The translations under genes were made by a program, and so were the position numbers. The notes under the pieces are model-generated. The model was not told the origin of the DNA. It saw only the letters and a program-made list of their open reading frames with translations, and made no database searches. 64,000 nucleotides of DNA from Turnera subulata (taxonomy: Eukaryota; Streptophyta; Magnoliopsida; Malpighiales; Passifloraceae): contig JAKUCV010005630.1 of assembly GCA_028386065.3 (NCBI GenBank), forward strand, positions 1 through 64,000, read 5' to 3'. Of the stretch, positions 49,153-59,727 are shown one piece after another (position 1 is the first letter of the stretch; the number at the start of each line of letters is the position of its first letter).

Positions 49153-49530
49153 ATGGACTCTCCACTGAGAACAAGAACCACCTCAGACTCCGAGGATGAC
49201 AGCTACATCGGTGGTTCTGCTTTCCCGACAAGCTCTGATGAAGAACCTCCCAAGAAGCGGTTCAAGACAGACACCATTAGTTTGAAGGTAGATGTGGTGG
49301 TCTCCCCAAGATAGCGAAAGAAGCGTGCCAACAAGAAAGCTGAAGATCGGAAGGGCAAAGCAATGGCTGAAAGCAGCACTCCACTGCAGACACTATCGGA
49401 GCTGAATGTCTCACTGAGGAAGGTCAGCTCGGCGGTGATGCAGATAGAACTGGCGTGCGCGGAACTCTTTCCTCACGTGAAAAACATCCAAAAACTTGTA
49501 AAAGACCTTGAGAAGCATGTAACACAATAG
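49153..49530 (+). pseudogene. Antisense ORF2, copy C: stop codon in the basic region
   Basis: Same 125-codon frame as A, B and D, starting MDSPLRTRTTSDSEDDSYIG. A TAG at 49312-49314 replaces the Arg codon inside the basic cluster, so the product would end after about 53 residues. The rest of the frame stays open and conserved. A TATA-like TATATAAA lies at about 49111-49118. Confidence 0.75.
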
Positions 49531-49799
49531 AGTACCTCTTCTTTGTATTGTAAAACCGTTATGAATTAAATAAAATAAGTTTTCTTTATAAATCAAAACT
49601 CTTATATTACGAAATCTCATGTTAAACAGAAAGGCAAAATATTTAAAAGCAAAACAAAACCATCAAGAAGGAAAAATAAAATCAAACATAAAAATGTTAA
49701 AAACAGAACCAATAAAAGGAAGTAAAACCAACATAAAGAAATTAAAAACAAAACAAAACTCGTTTAGTAAAACTAAAACATAAAAAAGTTAAAACATAA

Positions 49800-50105
49800 C
49801 ATGTTTTCATGTTCGGCGCTCTAGATCGGTCGTAAACATCCTCGATCCCGAGAAACGTGACATGCACAGCTAACGGTGACGTCGGTTTGCCTCGTTGAAA
49901 AGACGTCCGTTATCTTGCAAGGTGACGATCACGAGAACGTCCTGTGTCCCTCGAAAGAAACGTTATCCACTTGTTCACAAATTCCGCTAGAGCCAAAAAC
50001 GTCTGTCAAGTCTCGTATCCCTCTATGATGTTCGAACAGGTGTAAGCCTGTTGCACATGCACTCTACTCGAGGTATGGTCCCATCAGTCTAGCCACAATG
50101 GTTAT
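49800..50105. other. Conserved noncoding block, copy C
   Basis: This is the counterpart of 22370-22680 on the opposite strand. It begins near GGCGCTCTAGATCGGTC and runs past GCCACAATGGTTATGAATGC. It is conserved in all four copies although it has no ORF. Confidence 0.6.
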
Positions 50106-50374
50106 GAATGCATGTGATAAAAGATGCAGGAAAAAGTCATAAAAAGAAACGCCAAGGTAGCCAGAGCGATAGAAAATCGTGAGATGGAAAAGAGCTGAAA
50201 AACACTTGCGTTTGTAGCCCCAAAAACATATAAAGTAACGAAGCAAAATTTCAAACCATGGAAAAATTTTCAAAAAGCAAAATCCAATCAACGACGAAAT
50301 TTTCAAAAAGCAAAACCTCGAAGATCAAAAATGGTTTAAAGTTAAAAGAATCTACTTTTCCTATCCCCGAAAAA

Positions 50375-50545
50375 TATTTTATTTTATTTTTCTTTTTCTT
50401 TACCTTTTTCTTTTTTTTCTTTCCCTTTTCTTTTCTTTTACCCTTTTTTTTCCTTCTTTTCTTTTCTATTTCCTTCTTCTTCTTCTTTTTTTTTCCTTTC
50501 TTTTTTTTTCTCACTTTTTTTTCTTTTTTTTTCCTTTTCTTTTCG
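50375..50545. repeat. Pyrimidine-rich tract in the copy C interior
   Basis: An almost pure C/T run on the plus strand, absent at the same place in B and D. It resembles the LTR tracts and may have been copied from one. Short Phe- or Lys-rich ORFs over it are composition artefacts. Confidence 0.8.
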
Positions 50546-50590
50546 GGAACAGGTGGGGCCTATACTTTGAAAAATAGGTAAACATTTTTC

Positions 50591-50598
50591 TATAAAAG
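50591..50598 (+). promoter_or_regulatory. TATA box of ORF1, copy C
   Basis: TATAAAAG starts 118 bp before the ORF1 ATG at 50709. The equivalents in B and D lie at 117-124 and 119 bp, although the sequence between has diverged. Confidence 0.65.
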
Positions 50599-50708
50599 GC
50601 AAAACAACGGTAAGCAAAAACCACAAAGCATCTTAAAGCAAGCAAAACGCGAAGGCAGACAAAACTACAGTACTCAGAAAAATAAAACACCAACGCATCC
50701 AAAACACG

Positions 50709-51392
50709 ATGCCTGCTCCATCATCTGTCTTCTTCGTCGAAGGAGCCTCCCTAGGCAGAAGAAACCGGCTGGCCTACAGCATGAGCAACGAGCGTCCAGA
50801 GGAACTACCGAACGAGCTCGGTAGGATGCCCCGTTTGGTCTTCGTCGACGAACTCTACTCGTCGAGGTTCTTCGTCACTCGCATGGAAGAGACGTTCTTC
50901 CTAGAGGACCAAGGCACCCTGAGGAGTTCCTTCTACGGCTCGACCAATTCCGTCATGTTTTTCATTTCTGAAAGACTTCAGGAATTCAACCTAGAGCCCA
51001 CTTGCCATTTCCTAGACCAAGGTACCCACTACCAGCTCTCGATGACTGCCCAAAGCATGCCCAGAGTCACTCGGTTACGTCCAACTTCGCCAAAGGCCCG
51101 ATTACTGGTGTGGTACTGCAGAGGAATCGCTAGGCGTTCCCAGGAGTTCTCGCGTACCCTGAGGGACCTGAAGAACCAGTACAAGCCCAACATGGTTCTT
51201 CTCACGGACAACCAGTGGCAGCCTGAAGACGATCATGGTGTCATCCCACTTCGGTTCCCTCCAGCAAACCGGTTCGAGCTTCCTGGCCAGAATAACGCAG
51301 GCTGCATGTGGTTCTCGTGGAACGACAGCATCAGGGTCAACATTAACAACGACCCCAATAGCTTCAGGGTCAACGTTGTTCCAAGGAGATGA
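50709..51392 (+). CDS. Antisense ORF1, copy C: unknown protein with LINE-endonuclease-like C-terminal half (227 aa)
   Basis: The ORF is intact and antisense to the LTR element. Residues 1-130 are not recognised (MPAPSSVFFVEGASLGRRNR; PRLVFVDELYSSRFFV at 41-56; SVMFFISERLQEFNLE at 81-96). Residues 131-212 follow the layout of the start of a LINE AP-endonuclease: RLLVWYCRG, about 25 residues, YKPNMVLLTDNQ, then NNAGCMWFSWNDSIRVNI. This matches LVWNCRG, FKPDIIFLIETK and SGGLAVWWND in the LINE at 7273. The metal-binding Asn and catalytic Glu are Tyr and Asp here, and the rest of the endonuclease is absent, so nuclease activity is unlikely in this copy. A TATA box precedes it at fixed spacing. Role unknown. 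Confidence 0.7.
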   Translation: MPAPSSVFFVEGASLGRRNRLAYSMSNERPEELPNELGRMPRLVFVDELYSSRFFVTRMEETFFLEDQGTLRSSFYGSTNSVMFFISERLQEFNLEPTCHFLDQGTHYQLSMTAQSMPRVTRLRPTSPKARLLVWYCRGIARRSQEFSRTLRDLKNQYKPNMVLLTDNQWQPEDDHGVIPLRFPPANRFELPGQNNAGCMWFSWNDSIRVNINNDPNSFRVNVVPRR

Positions 51393-51656
51393 ATGTTTTT
51401 ATAATAATATAATGTAATATTAATGTTTTTAATAACAATATTAGTGATATTAATAATATTTATGTTTCTGCATATTTATGGCATCATTTACCTCTTATGT
51501 GTATGTTCTGGGGCAAGCTGGCGTCCCTCGACTGGATCCATCATGTACTAACTAAATGATATAAAATAATAAACAAATGGAGCGAACTATGCAAGTAGGA
51601 ACAACAAACACACAAGGACTACCCAACAAGACCTAACGCCCGCTCCGCTACCAAAA

Positions 51657-53567
51657 TGAAGCGCCCCGACCCGTATTTACCGTACATAGTAAACACGTGC
51701 CGGAACTGTAACGACCCAACCAAACAAGCCCAGCATACAATGTAAACAACAAAAAACTGGCTCAACAGCCCAAAATATAATTATCAGAAAACTGGCCCTT
51801 CGGCCCAACAACAACAATAATCAGCACAGCGGAAGACTTTTAAAACTCACAAAGACACTGTATGCGATAGTGGTGCAAACTAATGGATCCGAGTCCTGTC
51901 CAAGGGATAACGCCGCAGCTTGTCTGGAATGCAACATACCTGAACCACAAATAACTCAACCTACGGGATGAAAGCCCGCAGGTGAGGGGTGAGTCCGAAG
52001 TGCCCACCAACCATGGATAGACGATCAATATGCAACACTATAAGTTACTCAAGGTCGAAAACAGGCATAACAACCAAAATACACCAATCCAAAGACTCGA
52101 CCCAAAACTGGTCCAAGACCAAAAAGACTAAAACAAAATCCAATTTCCAATTTTATCTTTCCGGGCCCCGTCACGAATAAGCTAGGGGTCAGACCTGGTT
52201 ATCAACATATTTCAGGTGCCAGATCAAATCCAAGAGAGCCCAGGGATCGACATCCCAAAATAGTAACCCAGGGATAGACATCCCAGATATAATCACGGGA
52301 TAGACATCCCAAGCATAGACATGCATATCACAAGTAACCCAGATCATGGCCACCACAAAACAGTCTTAAACCATCGAGTCGTACCACTACTTACCACGTG
52401 ACAATTATATCATCAATATCTGAATCTCAGGGATCAACATCCCTAACCAAAACACCGGGATAGACATCTCAATCCAAAACCGAGGATCGATATTCTTATC
52501 ACATTTTATTATTTAATCCATTATTCTTTATACCAAAAAGACACAGTGTTAAACACCCAAAAACTCAATGCACGGGGATAAACATCCCAAAATCAAATCA
52601 TGGGGATAAACATCCCAAAACTCAATCAAGGCACTGGGATAAACATCCCGAATCATACCACAACAAATGCAACAACCAACAGTGCATTAATCATCAAACA
52701 CAACAACCGAGTAATAAAGACACATATTGAAGGAAATCCATCCTCACCTTAGCCGATTACTCAACTTTGAAGATAATGACCGGTTCAAAGCCGGCTCCTC
52801 GGGAAACAGCCCGATATCAAACCTATACAACAAAACAACATGCTCACATAAATGCACATAATCGGTATACTATGATGCCAATACTGCGAAATAAACCCAT
52901 CCCGGTTCATATCCTTTATTATCATCTTTTACCGAAAATATTATACCGTACGTATATCCGAATATAATTTCGGTACCATACTTTAATTAAGACTCTCCTT
53001 TAAATATTTTTTTATAGAGTATTTATACTTTATCTTCCAAAATAATAACAATATAATTTTCCTAGAAATTATATCATATATGTCTATTTTTCCCGAAATT
53101 ATTTCCATAAAATATATTTCTTGCCAAAATATAATTACCAAATATTATTATATTAGAAATCCATATTTCCAGTATATATAATTATATAAACTTATTTTTC
53201 TGAAAATAAATACGAATTATAAATATACATATTTATATTTTCCAAAGGTAAAACACTTTTCCAAACAATTATATATCAAAGTAATTATATATTTTCAAAA
53301 CCATTACTTTTGTATACCATAAATACATATTTTCCAGAAGATACCAGTTACCATTATTTCTAGGGTAAATAACATATGTATAAAATTTCCAGAAATTATT
53401 TTCAGGGTATATTTTTTTCCAAATAATATTAGTTTTTCCAAAACATAACTTAATTATTTATCAATGTATATATATATTCATATTTTTCTCAAATTACCAG
53501 AATTAAGTTGATCATAATTTTCTCAAAGTGAATATATATTTTTTTGAAAATTAAATGCCAGAATAAT

Positions 53568-53598
<31 letters not shown>

Positions 53599-54566
53599 TT
53601 AAAAAAAAAAACCCAACCCGGCAACCAAGAACCCAGGGAAGGCGCGACCCGCCCGCGACCCGCCCAGATGAATTGGGTTCTTACCTAGCAGCGGTGGTCG
53701 GCGGCGCGACAACGCGAGGGAAGGCTAGCGCGGTGTCGGCGACATCGAGGCGACTCCATGGGTGGCAGAAAGGAGGCGGAAGGCTGACGGTGTCGTCGTC
53801 AGCGGCGCTGGGAGCAAGATCCACGGGTTTCGCCACGGGTCAAAAGCCACTGACGGCGCGTCGAGCGGCGGAAGGCGACGGGGGTAGCGGGGCTGAGCTC
53901 GCGACCGCACGGCGAGCGTGCTACTGGGGTCGGTGTCGTGCACGGCTGACCGGAGCTCTTCGAGGTGAACAGTAACCGGCGGAACCCAAGGTGACGACAC
54001 TGTTCATCTTCTTCCTTTTCTTTCCATATTTTCTTTTCTTTTCTTTTTCTTTCATTTTCTTTTCTTTTCTCTATTTTCAGATTGGTTTCTTCTTTTTTTT
54101 CTCTCAGTTTTTTTCTATTTTCTGTTTTTTTGTATTTATTATTTTTTTTTCCCCCCTCTTTTCTTTTCTTTTTCTCTCCCTCTCTTTTTTTTTTTCTCCT
54201 TCTTCCCTTCTTCTCTTCCTCCCCTTCTCCACTCTTGCTTCTGATTTAAAATACTGTACAACCTGTGAACGTTCAATAATGCAGCTTGTCTGCATTATGG
54301 AACGAGTCTGGTCCGGACCAGAAAATAACTGATACCCTCTTGGTTATTTTCCGGTGTGATTTTTCGAAGATTCTGGGACCCGAAAAATACCAACTTTGGT
54401 CCGTAAAATCCACGGAGAAAGCACGAGCGCGGGAAAAGCCTCGATTACGTAAAACGATGCTCGATTTACCTTGAATTAATTACCCAAGATTAATTCTTTC
54501 GGTAAATCACTGTATAAAGACTTTTACAGTCCTGGTAAAAATCCAAATTTTACCCGGGCTGTTACA
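51657..54566 (-). repeat. 5' LTR of copy C
   Basis: Nearly identical in layout to the left LTR (46101-48964). Plus strand TGAAGCGCCCCGACCCG to ACCCGGGCTGTTACA. It contains the hairpin array (about 52240-52650), the exon-like block (about 52755-52830), GC-rich segment and pyrimidine tract (about 54000-54235). Confidence 0.92.
52240..52650 (-). repeat. Hairpin array in the 5' LTR of copy C
   Basis: Same units as at 46669-47076, with a few stem-breaking substitutions such as AAGCATAGACATGCAT. Confidence 0.8.
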
Positions 54567-54702
54567 GAAATATATAAATATAGGATGACATGCCATCAAC
54601 TGTTAACATATCATGTTGCTTTCATTCTAAGAAAACATATCATGGTGTTTTTTTCATGCTCTTAACTACTTCATCTTCATTCCTGATTATTGCATCCGGT
54701 GG

Positions 54703-56291
54703 TGTAAACATCCAAATTTGACCCATAAAAATTACATTGAGATTAGACTCTAGACATGTTTGAATCATAAGATTGATGAGTTAGTCTTGGGTTGAAGCAT
54801 GGATGGGGTTTAATTTTAGTAGAATTTATACGTTATAGTAAATATGACATTTATATACCTAGGATTAATGAGACGATTTAATCATGAGATATGTTAAGGA
54901 CTAAATTGCTAAAATGTATTTTATCTCATTAAATTTGGGCTTGTTTATTTATTCTTGGGTTGAAAATAAATGTAAGGGTCCAATTTAATAAGGTATGGAC
55001 TTTTCTTCAGAGTTGCACAGCCCATTAACACCTTGCTTGCAGACAAATTTAGCTCTGATTTTCGTGAAAAATCAGAGTTAAATCATTCCTTAAAAGCTAG
55101 AATGTTTTTGGTATGATTTTGGCTCAAAATGAGGAATCAATGTGTAATTAGTCAATTAGGGGATAATTGAGACGAGTAGTAATCAAGAAAGCAAAGGATT
55201 CTGGGCAGTTTAAGGGTTAATTACGCGGTAGGATCAATTAGGGAGGAATTAGGGGAGAATCGGGACCGAAAAAGGAAAGAACGGGTGAGACGCATAGGCG
55301 CGGGCGGTCATCTCGAGATGACTGCCGAGCCTGGGCGGTCTTTCACCCATGACCGCCCGACCTGGTTGTCATCCATAGGATGACCGCCGGCCATGGCGGT
55401 CATGCACCCCCAAAAACGCGTTTTCTCCCCGATTTTCGCCCGTAATCTGATTCTACTCGGTTTGGCCCAGATTTTAGCCCATTACCTTGATCATTAAGTT
55501 GGTCTACGCCCCTAGGCTACCCAGAACACTATAAATAGGACCCTCCTCTCACATTTCGGAGGACACATGTTATTACACAAACACTCTTTATAAAACTTTG
55601 GAGCTTGGAGAAACTCTACCTCTCCAAGCTTAAGAAATAGTTCCATAGGCAAAAATCTGGCAGAATTTCTGGGTAGCATCATCCATTGAAGGCAGCAAAG
55701 GGGAAAATCAAGAAGAAATCCTAGATTGAGTTGAGGAGTGGGAGGAAATTATGTGGGAGACACAACCCAAACCAAGGAGCTAAAGGAAGGCTACAAGAGG
55801 TAAACCTAATCCATTTTTGTCTGACCAATTATTGTTGAGATGCTGATGTTGATGATGATGTGATTGTTGTCATGCCATGTCAAGAACTACGTGGGCTTTG
55901 AACTCGGTCGCCGGGGTACGTAGGTAGTTTCTAGTGGTGGAAACTCAAGCCCAATCTTCTTCTTCTCCCCTTTCTTTTTAATATTCAGTTGTTATGTGTT
56001 TTGGTCCTCACACTTGCACACTTGCACAAGGCATACAAAATCCTCTAATTGCAAAAAGTTTCGCCCCAACATGGATGGGTGCCTAACACCTTCCCATCCA
56101 TAACGAATCTCCGGGTCCAACATCTTTGGTTCGTTATCCAGTTGCCTAATTGGAGTCACATGAAGGGTTTTTCCCAAGTTTTTGTCCCTTAAAAAAATTT
56201 GGGTGGCGACTCCAAAGATGTTGGATGATGGTTATGAAGAAGGTGTAAAGTAAAGGTGAATAGGCCCAAGTGATTTTGGGTCGGGTATTCA
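54703..56291 (+). repeat. Gypsy-type (Tat/Ogre-like) LTR, first copy
   Basis: It starts TGTAAACATCCAAATTTGAC and ends GGGTCGGGTATTCA. The primer-site-like TGGCGACTCCACTGGGGAC follows at 56296-56314; such sites complementary to tRNA-Arg are reported for Tat/Ogre elements, so that lineage is suggested but not proven. A TATA box (CTATAAATAGG, about 55531) and, in the expected leader, a perfect hairpin (AGCTTGGAGA with TCTCCAAGCT, 55602-55630) are visible. Confidence 0.8.
55303..55401 (+). repeat. Cluster of four palindromes upstream of the LTR TATA box
   Basis: Consecutive inverted repeats: GGTCATCTCGAGATGAC, GGGCGGTC with GACCGCCC, GTCATCCATAGGATGAC, and GACCGCCGGCCATGGCGGTC. The core GGCGGTCAT/ATGACCGCC recurs. 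The second LTR has the cluster at about 57205-57301. Confidence 0.8.
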
Positions 56292-56587
56292 TAGCTGGCG
56301 ACTCCACTGGGGACTTTGAGGGTTCAAGAAATTTTGTGCAATTATTGAATTTCTGTATGCCTTTTTATGTGTCATCATAAGTGCCTTGCATTCATGTTAA
56401 ATATTGTGAAGCCTCTACAGCAAGAGGGCCAGGGGATCCAAGACCACTACAATGCTTTCTTTAAGCGATAGTGGCTTGTGTGAACCGGTTTCTCGCTGCT
56501 CATGCAATGATAGGGATTAATAGGCCTTGGACCTTACACGATATTTTTTATCACATGTGAGTAAGCCAAACTATTCCTTAGCAGCTA
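56292..56587 (+). mobile_element. Short leader/interior between the two LTRs
   Basis: A 296-bp segment starting at the primer site with no coding capacity. The same segment follows the second LTR (58199-58271 and 59498-59727). The arrangement LTR-leader-LTR-leader shows tandem duplication, not a single complete element. Confidence 0.75.
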
Positions 56588-58198
56588 TGAACACCCTAAT
56601 TTGACCCATGAAAATTATATTGAGGTTAGACTCCAGACATGTTTGATTCATAAGATTGATGAGTTAGACTTGGGTTGAAGCATGAATGGGGTTTAATTTT
56701 AGTAAAATTTATACGTTATAGTAATTAAGACTTTTATATGCCTATAATTAATGAGACGATTTAACCATAGGATATGTTAAGGACTAAATTGCTAAAATAT
56801 ATTTTATCTCATTAATTTTGGGCTTGCTCATTTAGTAAACCCGATTATACTTAATCTTGGGTTGAAGATAAATGTAAGGGTCCAATTTAATAAGGTATGA
56901 ACTTTTCTTCAGAGTTGCACAGCCCATTAACACCTTGCTTGCAGACAAATTTAGCTCTAATTTTCGTGTAAAATCAGAGTTAAATCAGTCCTTAATTGCT
57001 AGAATGTTTTTGGTATGATTTTGATTTAAAATGAGGAATCAATGTGTAATTAGTCAATTAAGAGATGATTGAGAGGAGTAGCAATCAAGAAAGCAGAAGA
57101 TTCTGAGTAGTCTAGGGGTTAATTACGTTGTAAGATCAATTAGGGAGGAATTAGGGGAGAATCGGGACCGAAAAAGGAAAGAACGGGTGAGACGCGCAGG
57201 CACGGGCAGTCATCTCGGGATAACCGCCGGGCCTGGGCGGTCTTTCACCCATGATCGCCCGGCCTGGCTGTCATCCATAGGATGACCGCCGGCCATGGCG
57301 GTCATGCACCCCTAGAAACGCGTTTTCTCCCCGATTTTCGCCCGTAATCTGATTCTACTCGGTTTTGGCCCAGATTTTTTTTCATTACCTTGACCATTAA
57401 GTTGGTCCACGCCCCTAGGCTACCCAGAATACTATAAATAGGACCCTACTCTCACATTTCAAGGGACACACATTCTATTACATAAACACTCTTCATAAAG
57501 CTTTGAAGCTTGGAGAAACTCTATCTCTCCAAGCTTATGAAATAGTTCCATAGGCAAAACTCTAGCAGAATTTCGTGGGTAGCATCATCCATTGAAGGCA
57601 GCAAAAGGGGAAAATCAAGAAGAACTCCAAGATTGAGTTAAGGAGTGGGAGGAAATTGAGTGGGAGGCACAATCCAAACCAAGGAGCTAGAGGAGGGCTA
57701 CAAGAGGTAATCCTAATCCCTTTTTTTGTCTGACCAATTATTGTTGAGATGCTGATGTTGATGATGATGTGATTGTTGTGATGCCATGTCAAGAACTACG
57801 TGGGCTTTGAACCCGGTCGCCGGGGTACGTAGATTGTTTCTAATGGTAGAAACTCAAGCCCAATCTTCTTCTATCCCTTTCTTTTTAATATTCTGTTATT
57901 ATGTGTTTTGTTGTTCACTCTTGCACACTTGCATAAGGCATACATAATCCTTTAACTGCACAAAGTTTCGCCCCAACATGGATGGGTGCCTAACACCTTC
58001 CCATCCATGACGAATCCCCGGGTCCAGCATTTGTGGTTCGTTTTCCGGTTGCCTAAATGGAGTCACATGAAGGGTTTTTCCTAAGTTTTTGTCCCTTAAT
58101 AAAATTTGGGTGGCGACTCCAAAGATGTTGGATGACGGTTATGAAGAAGGTGTGAAGGAAAGGTGAATAGGCCCAAGTGAATTTGGGTCAGGTATTCA
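56588..58198 (+). repeat. Gypsy-type (Tat/Ogre-like) LTR, second copy
   Basis: It starts TGAACACCCTAATTTGACCC and ends GGGTCAGGTATTCA. It aligns along its length with 54703-56291, with many small differences, so the duplication or the insertions are not very recent. Confidence 0.8.
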
Positions 58199-58271
58199 TA
58201 GCTGGCGACTCCACTAGGGATTTTGAGGATTCAAGAAACCTTGTGCAATTATTGAATTTTTATGTCTTTTT

Positions 58272-59497
58272 TGTAAGTTTCCTAGAAGCTATTACGACAC
58301 TCATAATGAGCTAGACATGCAGCGGAAGCTAGGAAACTAAACCAAGAACCAAGTGAAGCATGCATAAACCGTATAACAAAATTTCGTACCTTGTTCGGTT
58401 GAGGTCTTTCACCCAACTGCTGGAACGAATCATCTAGACCAAGATGAAGGCTGGAACGAATCAGTTAGAGCAAGAAGAAGACCTGCTCCTCTACGGTATC
58501 AACACGAGCTGTGACGGTTTGGAATCGTCCCACGAAACAAACCTCGAGCTCCCCGGGCTGATGTGCTAGCAACAAAAACCGGGGCTGTGTGTGGTGTTTT
58601 TGGCTCTTCCTTTCTTTCACAAAGAAGAAGAGATGGTGGTGTATGTGTGTGGACTGAAAAACAAGCACAAGGCAGGAGAGGGGAGCAGCAAAAAACGTGA
58701 AGCCACAACCACCAAAGGAGGTGAATGATCTGATCATTCAAAAACAAGTGGAGACACAAGATAGTGCAAGTAATGGCCTACCACCTTTGGCCCATCACCC
58801 ACTAAATCATATCTTAGACAAGATAATGCTGCTCCCATCATTCTTTCCAGTACACCACACACAACATTCCACTCATGCCTGATCAATAATTATTGATCCA
58901 AAATCGACCCTGGTTCAACCATGGTCCAACCACAGTTCAACTACGGTCCAACCACAAACCGGTCCAACCATGGTCCAACCACGGTCCAACCACCTGCTCG
59001 AATCAACGGTTCTATGTGTGTGACCCTGTAGGCACTTGTAACGTCCGGCAATAACTGTAAAATTCTCATTTTACAATTATAAGCAAAGAGCGGCGTCTTG
59101 CAACACATCATTGCTACCCGAACGACAAGATCATTACTGATTCTCTATGCCTCGGAACATGTCATCGTCCTTTCGTCACATTATCAAGATTAGACCGAGA
59201 CATGGAAACGTCAATCTCGTATATGTCTAATCTATGTTTCTTGATCCTCGAGTTAACTGTATAAAACGGATACCCGTGATATCACCATATCACATAATAT
59301 ACGCTAGTCTTAACTTATTATTACAACCCATCCGTAATAATAACCGACTAGGGACATTTAAGAATATGAAATATTCTAGGGTTATAAGTATATGCAAGCG
59401 TTTATCTCATAAACGATACTTATTGGAATAACCTTAATGTGTATACATGACAACAAATAATCATCCATGATTGGCTTTTGGGCATATTACACTAACA
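58272..59497 (-). mobile_element. Solo LTR (1,226 bp, probably copia) with TTTTT target duplication
   Basis: On the minus strand it begins TGTTAGTGTAATATGCCC and ends AACTTACA. TTTTT flanks it on both sides (58267-58271 and 59498-59502), and the uninterrupted leader copy at 56292-56587 confirms the empty site. The superfamily assignment rests on the start motif and is tentative. Confidence 0.75.
58911..58993 (+). repeat. Degenerate 12-bp minisatellite (GGTCCAACCAYG-like)
   Basis: GGTCCAACCAC/T units and the variant GGTTCAACCATG repeat about seven times within the solo LTR. Confidence 0.8.
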
Positions 59498-59727
59498 TTT
59501 TTATGTGTCATCATAAGTGCCCTGCATTCATGATAATAGTTGTGAAGCCCTTACCGTAAGAGGGCCAGGGGATCCAAGTCTGCTACAATGCTTTTTTTAA
59601 GCGATAGTGGCTTGTGTGAACCAGTTTCTCGCTGCTCATGCGATGATAGGGATTAATGGGCCTTGGACCTCACGCGATATCTTTTATCACATGTGAGTAG
59701 GCCAAACTATTCCTTAGCGACAGTCTT

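Larger units (their letters stand above)
46101..54566 (-). mobile_element. Copy C: complete non-autonomous LTR element (8,466 bp)
   Basis: This is the only complete copy. Reading on the minus strand: 5' LTR 51657-54566, primer binding site TGGTAGCGGAGC (plus-strand 51642-51653), interior 48965-51656, polypurine-like tract next to 48965, and 3' LTR 46101-48964. Flanks GAAAC (46096-46100) and GAAAT (54567-54571) agree at four of five bases. The interior has no gag or pol. It carries ORF2 (with a stop) and ORF1 (intact) on the plus strand, that is, antisense to the element. Confidence 0.93.
58199..59727 (+). mobile_element. Second leader copy, interrupted by a solo LTR and cut by copy D
   Basis: It starts with TGGCGACTCCACTAGGGA and follows 56292-56587, but is broken at 58271/59498 by a 1.2-kb insert. 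It stops at 59727 where copy D begins. Confidence 0.75.
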
